Assembly: GCA_001804705.1 (NCBI GenBank) | Contig: MHAY01000034.1 | Location: forward strand, 62,001-126,000 | Direction of reading: 5' to 3' | Origin: Ignavibacteria bacterium RIFOXYC2_FULL_35_21 | GTDB lineage: Bacteria > Bacteroidota > Ignavibacteria > Kapaibacteriales > UBA2268 | DNA: 64,000 bases | Shown: piece after piece, positions 44,093 to 53,069 of the stretch | Layout of the letters: each line of letters opens with the position of its first letter | Numbering within the stretch: position 1 is the first letter of the stretch | The notes under the pieces: model-generated | Database searches by the model: none | What the model was told of the DNA's origin: nothing | The model's input: only the letters and a program-made list of their open reading frames with translations | Position numbers and translations under genes: made by a program

Positions 44093-44848
44093 ATGTCAGG
44101 TCATAGTAAGTGGGCAAACATCAAGCATAAGAAAGCCGCTAAGGACGCAAAGCGCGGCAAAACATTCACTCGCATAGCAAAGGAATTAACAATCTCGGCA
44201 CGCGAAGGCGGCGGGGATGCAGACTCAAACCCGAGGCTCAGGCTTGCCGTTCAGAATGCCAAAGCCGTTAATATGCCGAATGAAAACATCAAGCGTGCTA
44301 TCCAGAAAGGAACGGGTGAAATCGAAGGGGTACACTACGAAGAAATCACCTACGAAGGATTCGGTCCCTGCGGTGGTGCTGTTATGATTGAAGTAATCAC
44401 AGACAACCGTAACCGCACTCTTTCGGAACTGCGAGTATTGATTAACAAGCTGGGTGGTAACCTCGGCGAAGCAAATTCCGTTGCATGGAACTTCGACCGC
44501 AAGGGTGTCATTACCGTTAAGACTGCCGGCAGGTCCGAGGACGACCTGCTCGAGCTGGTGCTGGATTCAGGTGCCGACGATTTGGAATACGACAAAGAAG
44601 CATCACGCATCATCTGTGCTATCGAATCGCTCACCACATCAAGTAAATTTTTCGAGGGAAAGAAAGTCGAAATCACTGACAGGAAGCTCGAATACCTGCC
44701 GAGAACCAGCGTCAATATCAGGAATGTGAACGATGCAAAAAGGGTAATCAAATTCTTAGATTCCTTCGAAGAGTATGAAGACATACAGAACCTGTTTTCC
44801 AACTACGACATTGACGATGCCGCTCTGGAACAGGCGGAGAAAGAATAA
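44093..44848 (+). CDS. yebC: YebC/PmpR-family protein
   Basis: The product is 251 residues, normal length. It begins MSGHSKWANIKHKKAAKDA, with GEIEGVHYEEITYEGFGPCG and VAWNFDRKGVI downstream. It is annotated as a transcriptional regulator; recent work on the family links it to translation at proline-rich stretches. No ruvC is next to it, unlike the common arrangement. Confidence 0.96.
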   Translation: MSGHSKWANIKHKKAAKDAKRGKTFTRIAKELTISAREGGGDADSNPRLRLAVQNAKAVNMPNENIKRAIQKGTGEIEGVHYEEITYEGFGPCGGAVMIEVITDNRNRTLSELRVLINKLGGNLGEANSVAWNFDRKGVITVKTAGRSEDDLLELVLDSGADDLEYDKEASRIICAIESLTTSSKFFEGKKVEITDRKLEYLPRTSVNIRNVNDAKRVIKFLDSFEEYEDIQNLFSNYDIDDAALEQAEKE

Positions 44849-44886
44849 ATTTTGAGTGTTGAATTTTGAGTGTTGAGTTATATACT

Positions 44887-45030
44887 CACCTTATTAAAAT
44901 CCATTTTTAACCTTAGTAAAAGAGGAGCCTGGCACTCTTAAACCGTATTACCCTATTAAAATATTAATAAGGTTTGTCGGATTGGTTAAGGTACTGTTAC
45001 TAAGGTTTATTGGTTAGGATAAGGTTTTTT
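44887..45030. repeat. Large palindromic element, copy 3
   Basis: The blocks run CACCTTATTAAAAT, AACCTTAGTAA, AACCGTATTACCCTATT, ATTAATAAGGTTTG, GTTACTAAGGTTTA, AGGATAAGGTTTTTTA. This is the most diverged of the three copies. It lies between the convergent yebC and VWA/OmpA genes. Confidence 0.6.
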
Positions 45031-45063
45031 ATATTGAATAATTTGAGATTTGATTTTTCATCC

Positions 45064-46416
45064 TCACTTCGCCACAATCACAATTTCGGTGCGGCGGTTG
45101 AGTTGTCTGCCGAAGTCTGTGTCGTTTGTTGCAATCGGTTTGCGTTTGCCGTAGCCCTTTGTCTTAATCCTGTTTGCATCCACTCCTTTATTTAAAATGT
45201 ATTTCTTGACGCTTTCCGCCCTCAGCAGCGACAAGCGGTCGTTGAGTGCGTTCGAGCCGCGGCTGTCCGTATGTCCTTCCACAAGGATTACTACATTAGG
45301 CTTGTTCTTCATAAATTCATATAGGATTTCAAGCTCGTTAACTTTGCTCGATAGCTCCCAACTGTTGGTTTCGTAGAGCAGGTTTTCGATGATTAGCTTT
45401 CTGCCTAATTCAACTATCGGAATTGTCTTTCTCACGAGTTCCAGCTTTTTTTCGTTCAGCAATGCAATGTTAATCGAATCGGGAATCGCAGGCTGGTCTG
45501 TCCTGTATTTCAATGCAAACAGATTCGTAAGCTGTGATGAAAAATTATCGAGTATGGTAGAAAAAGGATAATCAATATCGAAGAAATTTCCCCTCGTGCT
45601 TTTTGCGAGTGTCAGGTAATTCTGAAGCTTCGGCTGTACGATGCTGAACACCCTCACACCATCGTTATTGAGATGTTCTATCATTGATTCCGTTGTAAAC
45701 GATGATTTTCCGTCTCCGTTTTCCCCCTTCTGGTGGTAAGGAGCGTCGGTAATCAGAACGAGAACTTTATTAGCCGAGGGCCTGAATTTCAGCTTTGTGG
45801 CTTCGTACATAGCATCGAGCGCATTTTCCTTTTCGTCTCCGCCGCCGTAAGCCCTCACTTCGTCTAACCAACCAAGAAAAGTACCGACATTATCGGTCAT
45901 CTCATTTATTCTTTCCACATAGTCGGAAAAGTAAATCAAACCAATTCGATAATCAATTCCCCTCTTTAGTAGTGAGTTAGTGAAGTTCGTAAGATTTTTC
46001 CGCACGGCATCAATATACTTTTGCATAGAGCCTGTCTTGTCAATCACAAATACGAAATCAACCGGAACCCGCTCCTTCACTGTGATTTTTTCTACAGAAA
46101 TGACTGGCTTCTCGATACCGTTTTCGAGTACGGTTAAATTATTAGCATATAATGTGTCGAGAGGAAGGCCCGCTTTGTTGTAAGCCTCGACAATAACTTT
46201 AATAACAGGAAAATTTGTTATATCAACATTGGTAATCGTAATTTCGATTTCTTTTTGTACTGATTTGACCTTAGCTTCTTTCAGCACATCACGCTTATAT
46301 TTTGTAGAATCAATCTGGTCGGGATAGTTGGGATTTTGTGCAGGGATAAAAATAGAAATAGCAATAAAAACGGCTAATGATGTAACAAACCTATTTCTCA
46401 TTTTCGATGAAAACAT
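45064..46416 (-). CDS. Secreted VWA domain protein with OmpA C-terminus
   Basis: This is an exported protein of about 450 residues. The frame opens at 46449; the ATG at 46416 (or 46401) gives a standard signal peptide (VFIAISIFIPAQ). A Fn3/beta segment (about 35-110) is followed by a von Willebrand A domain. The latter has the MIDAS motif DFVFVIDKTGSMQ and the second site LVLITDAPYH. The C-terminal OmpA domain (about 345-450) has VVILVEGHTDSRGSNALND and RIKTKGYGKRKP, which binds peptidoglycan. A VWA-OmpA design suggests a cell-wall-anchored adhesive or assembly factor. It stands downstream of the three-gene envelope operon but is separated from it by a terminator. Confidence 0.85.
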   Translation of the reverse strand: MFSSKMRNRFVTSLAVFIAISIFIPAQNPNYPDQIDSTKYKRDVLKEAKVKSVQKEIEITITNVDITNFPVIKVIVEAYNKAGLPLDTLYANNLTVLENGIEKPVISVEKITVKERVPVDFVFVIDKTGSMQKYIDAVRKNLTNFTNSLLKRGIDYRIGLIYFSDYVERINEMTDNVGTFLGWLDEVRAYGGGDEKENALDAMYEATKLKFRPSANKVLVLITDAPYHQKGENGDGKSSFTTESMIEHLNNDGVRVFSIVQPKLQNYLTLAKSTRGNFFDIDYPFSTILDNFSSQLTNLFALKYRTDQPAIPDSINIALLNEKKLELVRKTIPIVELGRKLIIENLLYETNSWELSSKVNELEILYEFMKNKPNVVILVEGHTDSRGSNALNDRLSLLRAESVKKYILNKGVDANRIKTKGYGKRKPIATNDTDFGRQLNRRTEIVIVAK

Positions 46417-46507
46417 AAAATTCAGTATCTCCTCGTAAATATGCTGCACTCAATTTTGTAAAATTAAGAAATATTTATGTTTTATTTTAGAAAATACCTT
46501 TTTGTCA

Positions 46508-46589
46508 GATGTCATTCTGAGCGAAGAGAAGAATCTCTATACACATAGAGCAGATTCTTCATTCCACTTCGTTCCATTCAGAATGTCAT
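46508..46589. repeat. GTCATTCTGAG-type inverted repeat
   Basis: GTCATTCTGAGCGAAGAGAA...ATCTCTAT on the left pairs with GAGCAGATTCTTCATTCCAC...GAATGTCAT on the right. Confidence 0.65.
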
Positions 46590-46590
46590 T

Positions 46591-46615
46591 AATTCGTAAT
46601 TCGTAATTCGTAATT
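46591..46615. repeat. 7-bp-period tandem repeat (AATTCGT)3
   Basis: Three perfect AATTCGT units and a partial one are present. Confidence 0.8.
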
Positions 46616-46692
46616 AATTATATAATCCCTACGGGATAAAATTGTTATATATTTTTGATAATTGTTTAATATCATCTCTAATTAATAAGCTT

Positions 46693-46727
46693 AATTATCA
46701 ATTGTCAATTTTAAATTATCAATTGAT
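46693..46727. repeat. 7-bp-period tandem repeat
   Basis: Five heptamers are present: AATTATC, AATTGTC, AATTTTA, AATTATC, AATTGAT. Confidence 0.75.
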
Positions 46728-46830
46728 ATATCCACCATTCGTAATTCGTAATTGATTATATAATCCCTACGTGATAAAATTGATATTTTCATATTCCCAT
46801 CTCCTAATATCAATTAATGTATATCCACCA

Positions 46831-46858
46831 TTCGTAATACGTAATTCGTAATTCGTAA
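46831..46858. repeat. 7-bp-period tandem repeat
   Basis: Four heptamers are present: TTCGTAA, TACGTAA, TTCGTAA, TTCGTAA. Confidence 0.8.
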
Positions 46859-46860
46859 TT

Positions 46861-46910
46861 AAAAAAAACCCTCTGCCAAAAATTAATTTATCAGCAAGAG
46901 GGTTTTTTCC
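46861..46910 (-). terminator. Intrinsic terminator of the three-gene envelope operon
   Basis: Read on the minus strand, CCCTCTTGC pairs with GCAGAGGG around an AT-rich loop and is followed by eight T. It starts about 14 nt after the stop of the 46924 gene, so it ends the 52.5-46.9 kb operon. Confidence 0.85.
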
Positions 46911-46923
46911 ATAAAGCTATCTA

Positions 46924-48369
46924 TTATATAGTCAGCCTCAACACCGGTGAAATCATGAAAAAGTTAGCTTTCTCATAAGGCCTGAGTCCTCTAAGCGGTG
47001 TTGCATATTTGCCTTCCAGGTAGAACCACTGCCCGAGCAAAGGAATATAAACCCTTCCGAGCAGAATCTGATTCGAATACTGGAAGCTCATGCCGAACGG
47101 AAATGCCGACTGGTTCCTGTATTCAGCCTTCAGGTATAGCCAGTCACCAACTTCATTCGGTTTGTATGTTATTAAATTTAAAACGTCCTCATTAGAAATA
47201 TGTGTTACAGGAGTTGTTGCATCATCAGCGTAAACTGCATACTCCTCTACTTCGGCATAGTTCATACCAAAATCAATCCTGATATAATTTTCAGGGCTTG
47301 CTTCGTTTAGCCACCAATGATAAAACAAAGTAGCCTGTCCCGTTGCCTTCATTATTGGTGCAACCGAGTTAATAACAAATAAATTCCTAGGGTCACCCGG
47401 TACAAATTTAACCTTATTATTCACATTTTGTGTATAACCATAAGCACCTTTATCAATTGATTCGGTTGTTACCTTTGTCAATGGTAGTTCTGTATTAAAA
47501 TGAATACCAAACTCAGGATGGAAAGGCATATGGAAATCAAGTCCGGCAACCAATTTACCTCCCGGGGTGCCGTTAAGATTTCTGCCAGTTACCCAGCTCA
47601 ACACTGATTTATTGTCATCTAAGCCGCTTGTTACCCTGTATCCTCCGCCTATATAGGCATTGATGAGATATGGGATTCTGTCTCTTGTTCTTGGTTCTGT
47701 GTTTTCATAAAGGGGCCTTTTCAGAATAACTCTTGCTTCGCCCGACTGCCAGAAATGGTAGCCGACTTCATCTGTTCCGATTGATGATTTCAGCCAAAAG
47801 CCTGAATTACCGATTTTCAGGGACTGTTCGAAAAGTGACAATGTGAAAGCATGAGTAACGTTTGTCGGCTCGAGGTAGCTCATAATGGCTGTTGCCTGGG
47901 AGCTTGAAGCAGGCACTTCAGGTTTAATCTCTTCATAGCAGTAATCCCTTATATAAAAAAAATCTTTAGCCTCGCCCCTACGGTAGCCTGAATAATATTT
48001 ATATCCATTGATATACTCAGAGAGGCTCGCCATGTTTGCTTCTATTTCGACGGAATTCATGCTCGCTTCTCCGCATGAAATCAGCAGAATGTCATAAGGT
48101 TTATATCCCGGCTCAACATCCAGCGGCGATGCCAACACAAGGATATTCTGCATATTCAACTGGCTCTTTTCGTAGCCAAGAAGTACAAAAGTTCTGTAAA
48201 CCTGAATCTGCAAATCAGGCTCGCATATCTTCCACCTTGGGAAGTACTTCATAATTTCCGGGTCAATTGATGTCAGGTTATTGACAATGCTTGTGTAATC
48301 AATTGCCTGAACTCTTGCAAATCCCAGAACCATCAAAGCTGCTATCAGTGCTGTAAAAAATCTTTTCAT
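46924..48369 (-). CDS. Outer-membrane barrel protein, third gene of envelope operon
   Basis: The product is 481 residues with a clear signal peptide (about 1-22, ending ARVQA). Residues about 23-160 form an alpha/beta periplasmic part with several Cys (KICEPDLQIQVYR, LLISCGEASMN, YIRDYCYEE). From about residue 165 to the end it alternates amphipathic beta strands with aromatic girdles, as in a barrel (YLKAEYRNQSAFPFGMSFQY, FMISPVLRLTI at the C-terminus). I do not recognise the family. It follows the 48414 gene with a 44-nt gap and ends the operon at a terminator. Confidence 0.75.
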   Translation of the reverse strand: MKRFFTALIAALMVLGFARVQAIDYTSIVNNLTSIDPEIMKYFPRWKICEPDLQIQVYRTFVLLGYEKSQLNMQNILVLASPLDVEPGYKPYDILLISCGEASMNSVEIEANMASLSEYINGYKYYSGYRRGEAKDFFYIRDYCYEEIKPEVPASSSQATAIMSYLEPTNVTHAFTLSLFEQSLKIGNSGFWLKSSIGTDEVGYHFWQSGEARVILKRPLYENTEPRTRDRIPYLINAYIGGGYRVTSGLDDNKSVLSWVTGRNLNGTPGGKLVAGLDFHMPFHPEFGIHFNTELPLTKVTTESIDKGAYGYTQNVNNKVKFVPGDPRNLFVINSVAPIMKATGQATLFYHWWLNEASPENYIRIDFGMNYAEVEEYAVYADDATTPVTHISNEDVLNLITYKPNEVGDWLYLKAEYRNQSAFPFGMSFQYSNQILLGRVYIPLLGQWFYLEGKYATPLRGLRPYEKANFFMISPVLRLTI

Positions 48370-48413
48370 ATCTTTTCTTATCTATAATTTTCTGATTATT
48401 ATTTACAATTTAA

Positions 48414-50114
48414 TTAAAATGAAACGATAATTCTTGCCATAGGAATAAACATGCTCTCTACTTCCCATGCCCTCGCGGTTTTTCTGAATGCCGGGAAGAA
48501 TGCCTTGGTGTCGAGCCTTAATGCCAGTGAGTTGCCGATTACAGGTACCTGCAGCCAGATATTACCGTACAATGCTTCGTCAAAGTATTGTACTCCTCCA
48601 CCGAATGGCGTTATCGCATTTGTTGCCATGAACTCAATTCTGCCGGAAATACCCATTACAGTTTCGTCTCCCATTTTTTTGAATACCATTTTGGATATAG
48701 CACCTGAATCGAGTACATTAAACCACTTTTCGGCAGTGTACATCGAAGCTCCGATTCCAAACCTGAACCAGTAGTCTTCATCTACCTTGACACCGAAAGT
48801 ATAATGGAATGAGCCATTACCACGAATCAGGTAGTCATTGTACAAATTATTATCCTCATAAGTATATTTTTGAGCACTTATTTTTCTTCCCTTGTATGTT
48901 GCCTGGGCGGCATCGCCGAACACATACCCAAAATTGAAATGGAAAATACCACTCTGAGGCACTACTTTGAACGGGAAATCAAATGCACCTGTAACGCCTG
49001 CACCTCCATGAGTCAATGTTCTCGTTTGGCTGAATACGTCTTTTGTCATTGATGCCCAACCGTCTGTAGGCAGAATCACACCTAATTTAACGCTCTGCCA
49101 GATTGCACTAATGGACATCCTTTCGCTCCAGAAAGACGGAAAGTTTACTTCTTCTATCCCATATTTTAATTCAAGGCCCAGTGTCGGCAGATTAGCATTT
49201 GAATTACCCAAGGAATCAATCATATATGTATCATACTCCCAATAGCCCGGCGGTTCATATTTCCTCCAGCTAATCAGGTCGGGGCTGAGTATGACCTCAT
49301 GCTGATTCAATCCGTAATTAGCAGGCTGGACATCAGAGATTCTCATGAACTGCTGTATATCGCTTGTTGAGGCATCGTTTTCGTTCATAACTATAGATTT
49401 GCTCAAGCCGAATGCCTTTGGAGCAAACTTCATATTGGTTCCCAAACCCTGTGCTTCCAAAGTTTTGTTAATCACATTAGCCTGCATGAACGAGTTCATT
49501 ACAAGGTCATAAAAATTGTTTGCAGAAAAACCTGTGTCGAGCTTTGTTGCTTTAAGTTCATCATAAGTGTAAATATAAGTCGGGCTGACAGACCTCAATA
49601 CAAGATCCATGTCCTTTGTATCATAAGAAACAATCAATGCAATAATGGTATCGGGCAGAGTCCCTTTGGTTACTCTGTTGGTGATTACAAAAGCTTTCTC
49701 CAGGCGTGTCGTTTCACCAGCCAACTGATTCTTGAAGTAATCAAATATGCACTCCATGTCCTTGGGGTCAATTGTCGTTCCCATCTGTTGCATAATGGTT
49801 TGCTGAACACTTTCGATTTCATCACCAGCACGAACTCCATCTTGAATAATAGCAACAATACTTGGGTCAGTCTTCTTAACGCACGCATCGTCAGTTTTTA
49901 CTGTGCCGGTGGCGTCGGAAATTCTTACTACTCTTTGTATTTCATTGACAGAATTCAGTTCCCACACGGAAATGTAGCCGAACCTGTAATTCTTGAACAA
50001 TCTGAGAACTGACTCAAGCTCATTTCTCGAAGCTACATCCTGAGCATTAAGCAATCCTCCACAAAAAAGGAAGCTTATTAATATGCTCAATAATATCTTG
50101 ATTTTAATCCTCAT
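48414..50114 (-). CDS. Outer-membrane barrel protein, second gene of envelope operon
   Basis: The product is 566 residues with a signal peptide (about 1-24, LLNAQ). The N-terminal half (about 25-290) is mixed alpha/beta and soluble-looking (RNELESVLRLFKNYRFGYIS, TTIDPKDMECIFDYFKNQLA). The C-terminal half is a predicted barrel with a terminal Phe (MFIPMARIIVSF), typical of outer-membrane proteins. The design (periplasmic part plus barrel) parallels the next gene, so the two may be distant relatives or partners. No known family is recognised. It starts 66 nt after the first operon gene. Confidence 0.75.
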   Translation of the reverse strand: MRIKIKILLSILISFLFCGGLLNAQDVASRNELESVLRLFKNYRFGYISVWELNSVNEIQRVVRISDATGTVKTDDACVKKTDPSIVAIIQDGVRAGDEIESVQQTIMQQMGTTIDPKDMECIFDYFKNQLAGETTRLEKAFVITNRVTKGTLPDTIIALIVSYDTKDMDLVLRSVSPTYIYTYDELKATKLDTGFSANNFYDLVMNSFMQANVINKTLEAQGLGTNMKFAPKAFGLSKSIVMNENDASTSDIQQFMRISDVQPANYGLNQHEVILSPDLISWRKYEPPGYWEYDTYMIDSLGNSNANLPTLGLELKYGIEEVNFPSFWSERMSISAIWQSVKLGVILPTDGWASMTKDVFSQTRTLTHGGAGVTGAFDFPFKVVPQSGIFHFNFGYVFGDAAQATYKGRKISAQKYTYEDNNLYNDYLIRGNGSFHYTFGVKVDEDYWFRFGIGASMYTAEKWFNVLDSGAISKMVFKKMGDETVMGISGRIEFMATNAITPFGGGVQYFDEALYGNIWLQVPVIGNSLALRLDTKAFFPAFRKTARAWEVESMFIPMARIIVSF

Positions 50115-50180
50115 CTTTAAATATCCTCAAGTTTAATTATTTATTATTGTTATTTCCATTTAATTATTAATTACATACCA

Positions 50181-52457
50181 TTATCTCGGCGGCCTTCTCC
50201 CGGGTGTTCTTCCCGGTTTTTCAGGCTCATAATTTACTGGTACGGTAACAATTTTTCTTTCAGGTTTGGAAATCTTTCCGTTCAGTTTATTCTTAGCGGT
50301 AGCACTTATTGGTATTTGTATATTCCCAATCAGTTTATCCTGGCCCCTAGGAAGTTTACCGGTTATATCAAAGTAAACAGAGTAAACTCCGCCTTCACCT
50401 TTTTCAACATTTCCCGATCCTTCAATATAATCAAATCCCTGAATGCCGCCGACATCTATTTTCCCAAGAGTAACTGTTACATCAGCTTTCTCGCGTGAAC
50501 CCGGTGAATCTCCAAGTGGAGAACCATCGGCAATGATTCTTGATATTCTAACCGAAATTTTTCTCTCTTGTCCTGAAATGCTTATCGATCTATCAGCAAT
50601 ATTCACTTTAGGTGGTTTCTGTACAATAGGGAATGTCTGCTGTGGGAAAATGTCTGTTTCTATTCCTGTGTTTGGTTGAATCCAGGTAATTCTGAGATTT
50701 AAATTATTCATGTTTGAACTCATGAATATTGCTTCTGAGAGCTGAACAGTATACCCGGTGAAAGGCGACCTTTGCTGATCAACATCGGTATTCAAATAAG
50801 TTTTGAATTGATTGGGTTTGATTTTACCACCAGAATTTGGTTCAGCATTAACAGTAACATTATTTCCGTAGGTAGCTGCAAAAGTAATAAGATTTCTCAG
50901 AACCTGTTCATTGCTCAAGCCTGCCTTGAATACATCTAATGGAATTGTCTTAATATCAGATTTGCCAGTAAGCCGATGTGTAATTTCAACATTATATTTT
51001 CCGGGTTCTAGTTTTGAATCAACATATCCATAATACTCCCGCGAACCCCCACGTGGTGGAAGTGTAGTGCCTGCTACTTCATCCCTTCCCCTAAAAGTTA
51101 CCCTTGCTACCGTTGAACCACCTTGATCAATAACTTTTCCTTCAACAACATTATTACCCTGATAAGGGCTTATTGTAAAGTCAATAACCGGTTCAATAGC
51201 ATCGAAACAAGCAAAACCTTCAGCTATGGTTATAACTGGGTTTGCTTGTGTAGGTGTCGGTGTAATAACACGTACATTGAATTCAATGCTTCCGCGGTTT
51301 TGCTCAAAGTTTGATGACTGTCCGGGAGCAAGCAGTTTGCATATATAACCGTAAAGATTAATTTTCCCATGCAGGTCTGTTGCATCTTCAGCGCTTGCAA
51401 CCCTAGAATGTGCTTCCTTTAAACTTTTATCAAATCCTTCAAGGTCCCCTGTTTTTACAAACTCTTCATAAGATGGAAGACCCCATTTTTCAAGTTTATT
51501 ATTTAATTCTTTTTTAACTTTTTTCAAGTCTCTGACTGTCAGCTGTACAGTACCGATATTGACAGTAGTCTCGTCGCTGATTTCTGCAGGCTTGGCGCCG
51601 CTCTTAACTCCAAGAATCCTGTTCGTGCGTGATGCAAATCTCAGCTTATACCACCCGGCTTTGCTCGGTGGCTGGAAGTTGACAATGAATGACCTTTTTT
51701 TCAAATCCCCCCCACCTTTGGAGCTTTCCGAAGTGGAATAGAAAAATACACTGTCATCCGGCAGACCGCTTGGTGCAAATGAAGGACCGGTGGTTTTCCT
51801 CATATTAAAAGGATAAATTGGAACTATGGTTTCCATAGTCAAATTCTCTTTAGGCATCTGAGTGAAAGTTTCTTCTTCGTCGAGATTGAGTATTCTAAAA
51901 GATTCAAATTCCCAGCTACTTCCGTCATTAGCTGTGATTGTTTGCCCAGTAGTGAATTTGGTAAAATTATATCCTTGTTTCTTGATTTCGTCTTCCGTGA
52001 AAAACATTGGTGCGTTATTCGGGTCCTGGCTGGAACTGAAAAACACCTGATACTCAATCTCCTGAACATTGGCGAGCTTGACAAGTTTTTTCTTTCTAAT
52101 CTGATAGTCTTTGTCGGCTTCACCTTCTTTCTTTTTCAATTCATTTGTTACGTCAGTAACACCAACCTCAACTATGTATCTTCTGAAAGATTTGATGTCG
52201 GCGCCCATTACTGCTTTAAGGTCAATGCCTGCCGGGGGTATTGTAATCTCATCCTGTGGGCGTGTGTTGATGCCTTCTGTGCCTGCGCCGGATTGAAGCT
52301 GTGAAAGAATACTTTCCACGATTTTCATCGTTTCTCTCTGCTTCCTGAGCAAACCCTCCTCGGCTTCGTCACGTTCAACTATGATAATCAGCAGCTCTAA
52401 TACGACTGCCAGATACAATACAAAATATACTTTACCTGCTCCACCACCTCTACTCAT
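50181..52457 (-). CDS. Inner-membrane-anchored large periplasmic protein (GldM-like layout)
   Basis: The product is 758 residues. One membrane helix at about residues 9-28 (YFVLYLAVVLELLIIIV) has a Glu inside it. It is followed by a charged helix (RDEAEEGLLRKQRETMKIVE) and a long periplasmic region of several beta-rich, Ig-like domains. These include RSFIVNFQPPSKAGWYKLRF, EYYGYVDSKLEPGKYNVEI and a C-terminal SISATAKNKLNG-like segment, ending in a basic PGRTPGRRPPR tail. One TM helix plus long periplasmic beta domains is the layout of GldM/PorM of type IX secretion. I see no clear sequence match, and GldL, GldK and GldN are not adjacent. It heads a three-gene operon with two outer-membrane barrel genes. 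Confidence 0.7.
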   Translation of the reverse strand: MSRGGGAGKVYFVLYLAVVLELLIIIVERDEAEEGLLRKQRETMKIVESILSQLQSGAGTEGINTRPQDEITIPPAGIDLKAVMGADIKSFRRYIVEVGVTDVTNELKKKEGEADKDYQIRKKKLVKLANVQEIEYQVFFSSSQDPNNAPMFFTEDEIKKQGYNFTKFTTGQTITANDGSSWEFESFRILNLDEEETFTQMPKENLTMETIVPIYPFNMRKTTGPSFAPSGLPDDSVFFYSTSESSKGGGDLKKRSFIVNFQPPSKAGWYKLRFASRTNRILGVKSGAKPAEISDETTVNIGTVQLTVRDLKKVKKELNNKLEKWGLPSYEEFVKTGDLEGFDKSLKEAHSRVASAEDATDLHGKINLYGYICKLLAPGQSSNFEQNRGSIEFNVRVITPTPTQANPVITIAEGFACFDAIEPVIDFTISPYQGNNVVEGKVIDQGGSTVARVTFRGRDEVAGTTLPPRGGSREYYGYVDSKLEPGKYNVEITHRLTGKSDIKTIPLDVFKAGLSNEQVLRNLITFAATYGNNVTVNAEPNSGGKIKPNQFKTYLNTDVDQQRSPFTGYTVQLSEAIFMSSNMNNLNLRITWIQPNTGIETDIFPQQTFPIVQKPPKVNIADRSISISGQERKISVRISRIIADGSPLGDSPGSREKADVTVTLGKIDVGGIQGFDYIEGSGNVEKGEGGVYSVYFDITGKLPRGQDKLIGNIQIPISATAKNKLNGKISKPERKIVTVPVNYEPEKPGRTPGRRPPR

Positions 52458-53020
52458 AATATCTTCCTTTTTATAAAGTGTTCATAACACATGTGAACAA
52501 AATTTTTCAAAAATAAATATATTAATGTTTATTTAAAACTTAAAGTTTGTCCTTTACGAAAATAATTCATTATAATAATTGTTATTTGAGTGAATAGATT
52601 GTTCACGTTTTTCCAATTTATAGCAATTGTTTTAAAATAACAAGAAAAAAATATAATCTTTAATGAATAAAGTTCAAAAAAAGCGGTGCAAAGTAATATA
52701 TCATCTCTTCTGTAATTATAGAATATTCAATGATTTTTTTGTAGTCTTTACGTTGAAATTTTTGTAGTCAATGTTACTACATATTCCGTCATATTAAAAT
52801 ATTGGTTGTAAGTAATATTGATACTTTGAATCAAGGAAAATTTTTAATTTTTAATTTTCAATTTTCTTTTAATATTTAATGAAGAATTTTAAAAAAAATT
52901 AAAATCATTTTCAATATGAGTATTCATTTTCGATTTTTTATTAATCGCAAATTAACATAGTCCCTTTTTTTTTAATTTTTTATATTAAAAATTTGTTTGG
53001 GTTCTAATTTCAAAAAAAAA
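52458..53020. other. AT-rich promoter spacer
   Basis: No gene was found. The operon at 52457 must start here. A short direct repeat, TTTTTGTAGTC, occurs twice (about 52736 and 52760). Otherwise the DNA is low-complexity AT. Confidence 0.5.
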
Positions 53021-53043
53021 GGCGGCATGAAAATCAGACCGCC
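53021..53043 (-). terminator. Terminator of the subtilisin gene
   Basis: GGCGG...CCGCC is a 5-bp stem that, read on the minus strand, is followed by nine T (53012-53020). It is 26 nt after the stop of the 53070 gene. Confidence 0.75.
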
Positions 53044-53069
53044 TTTATTAATTTCAAAATTGAATTATT

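Larger units (their letters stand above)
46450..46860. other. Repeat-dense spacer
   Basis: No gene is visible. It holds a GTCATTCTGAG-type inverted repeat (46508-46589), three 7-bp-period arrays (46591-46615, 46693-46727, 46831-46858) and two copies of TATAATCCCTACGGGATAAA or a close variant (about 46619 and 46754). Confidence 0.6.

Noticed and set aside
44350-44802. 150-codon minus-strand frame
   Set aside because: It is a shadow of yebC.
50181-52457. Firm call of GldM
   Set aside because: Only the layout fits. No GldM sequence motif was seen, and GldK, GldL and GldN are not adjacent.
52458-53020. Small RNA or gene in the 560-nt spacer
   Set aside because: Only low-complexity AT sequence and a short direct repeat are visible; nothing supports a gene.
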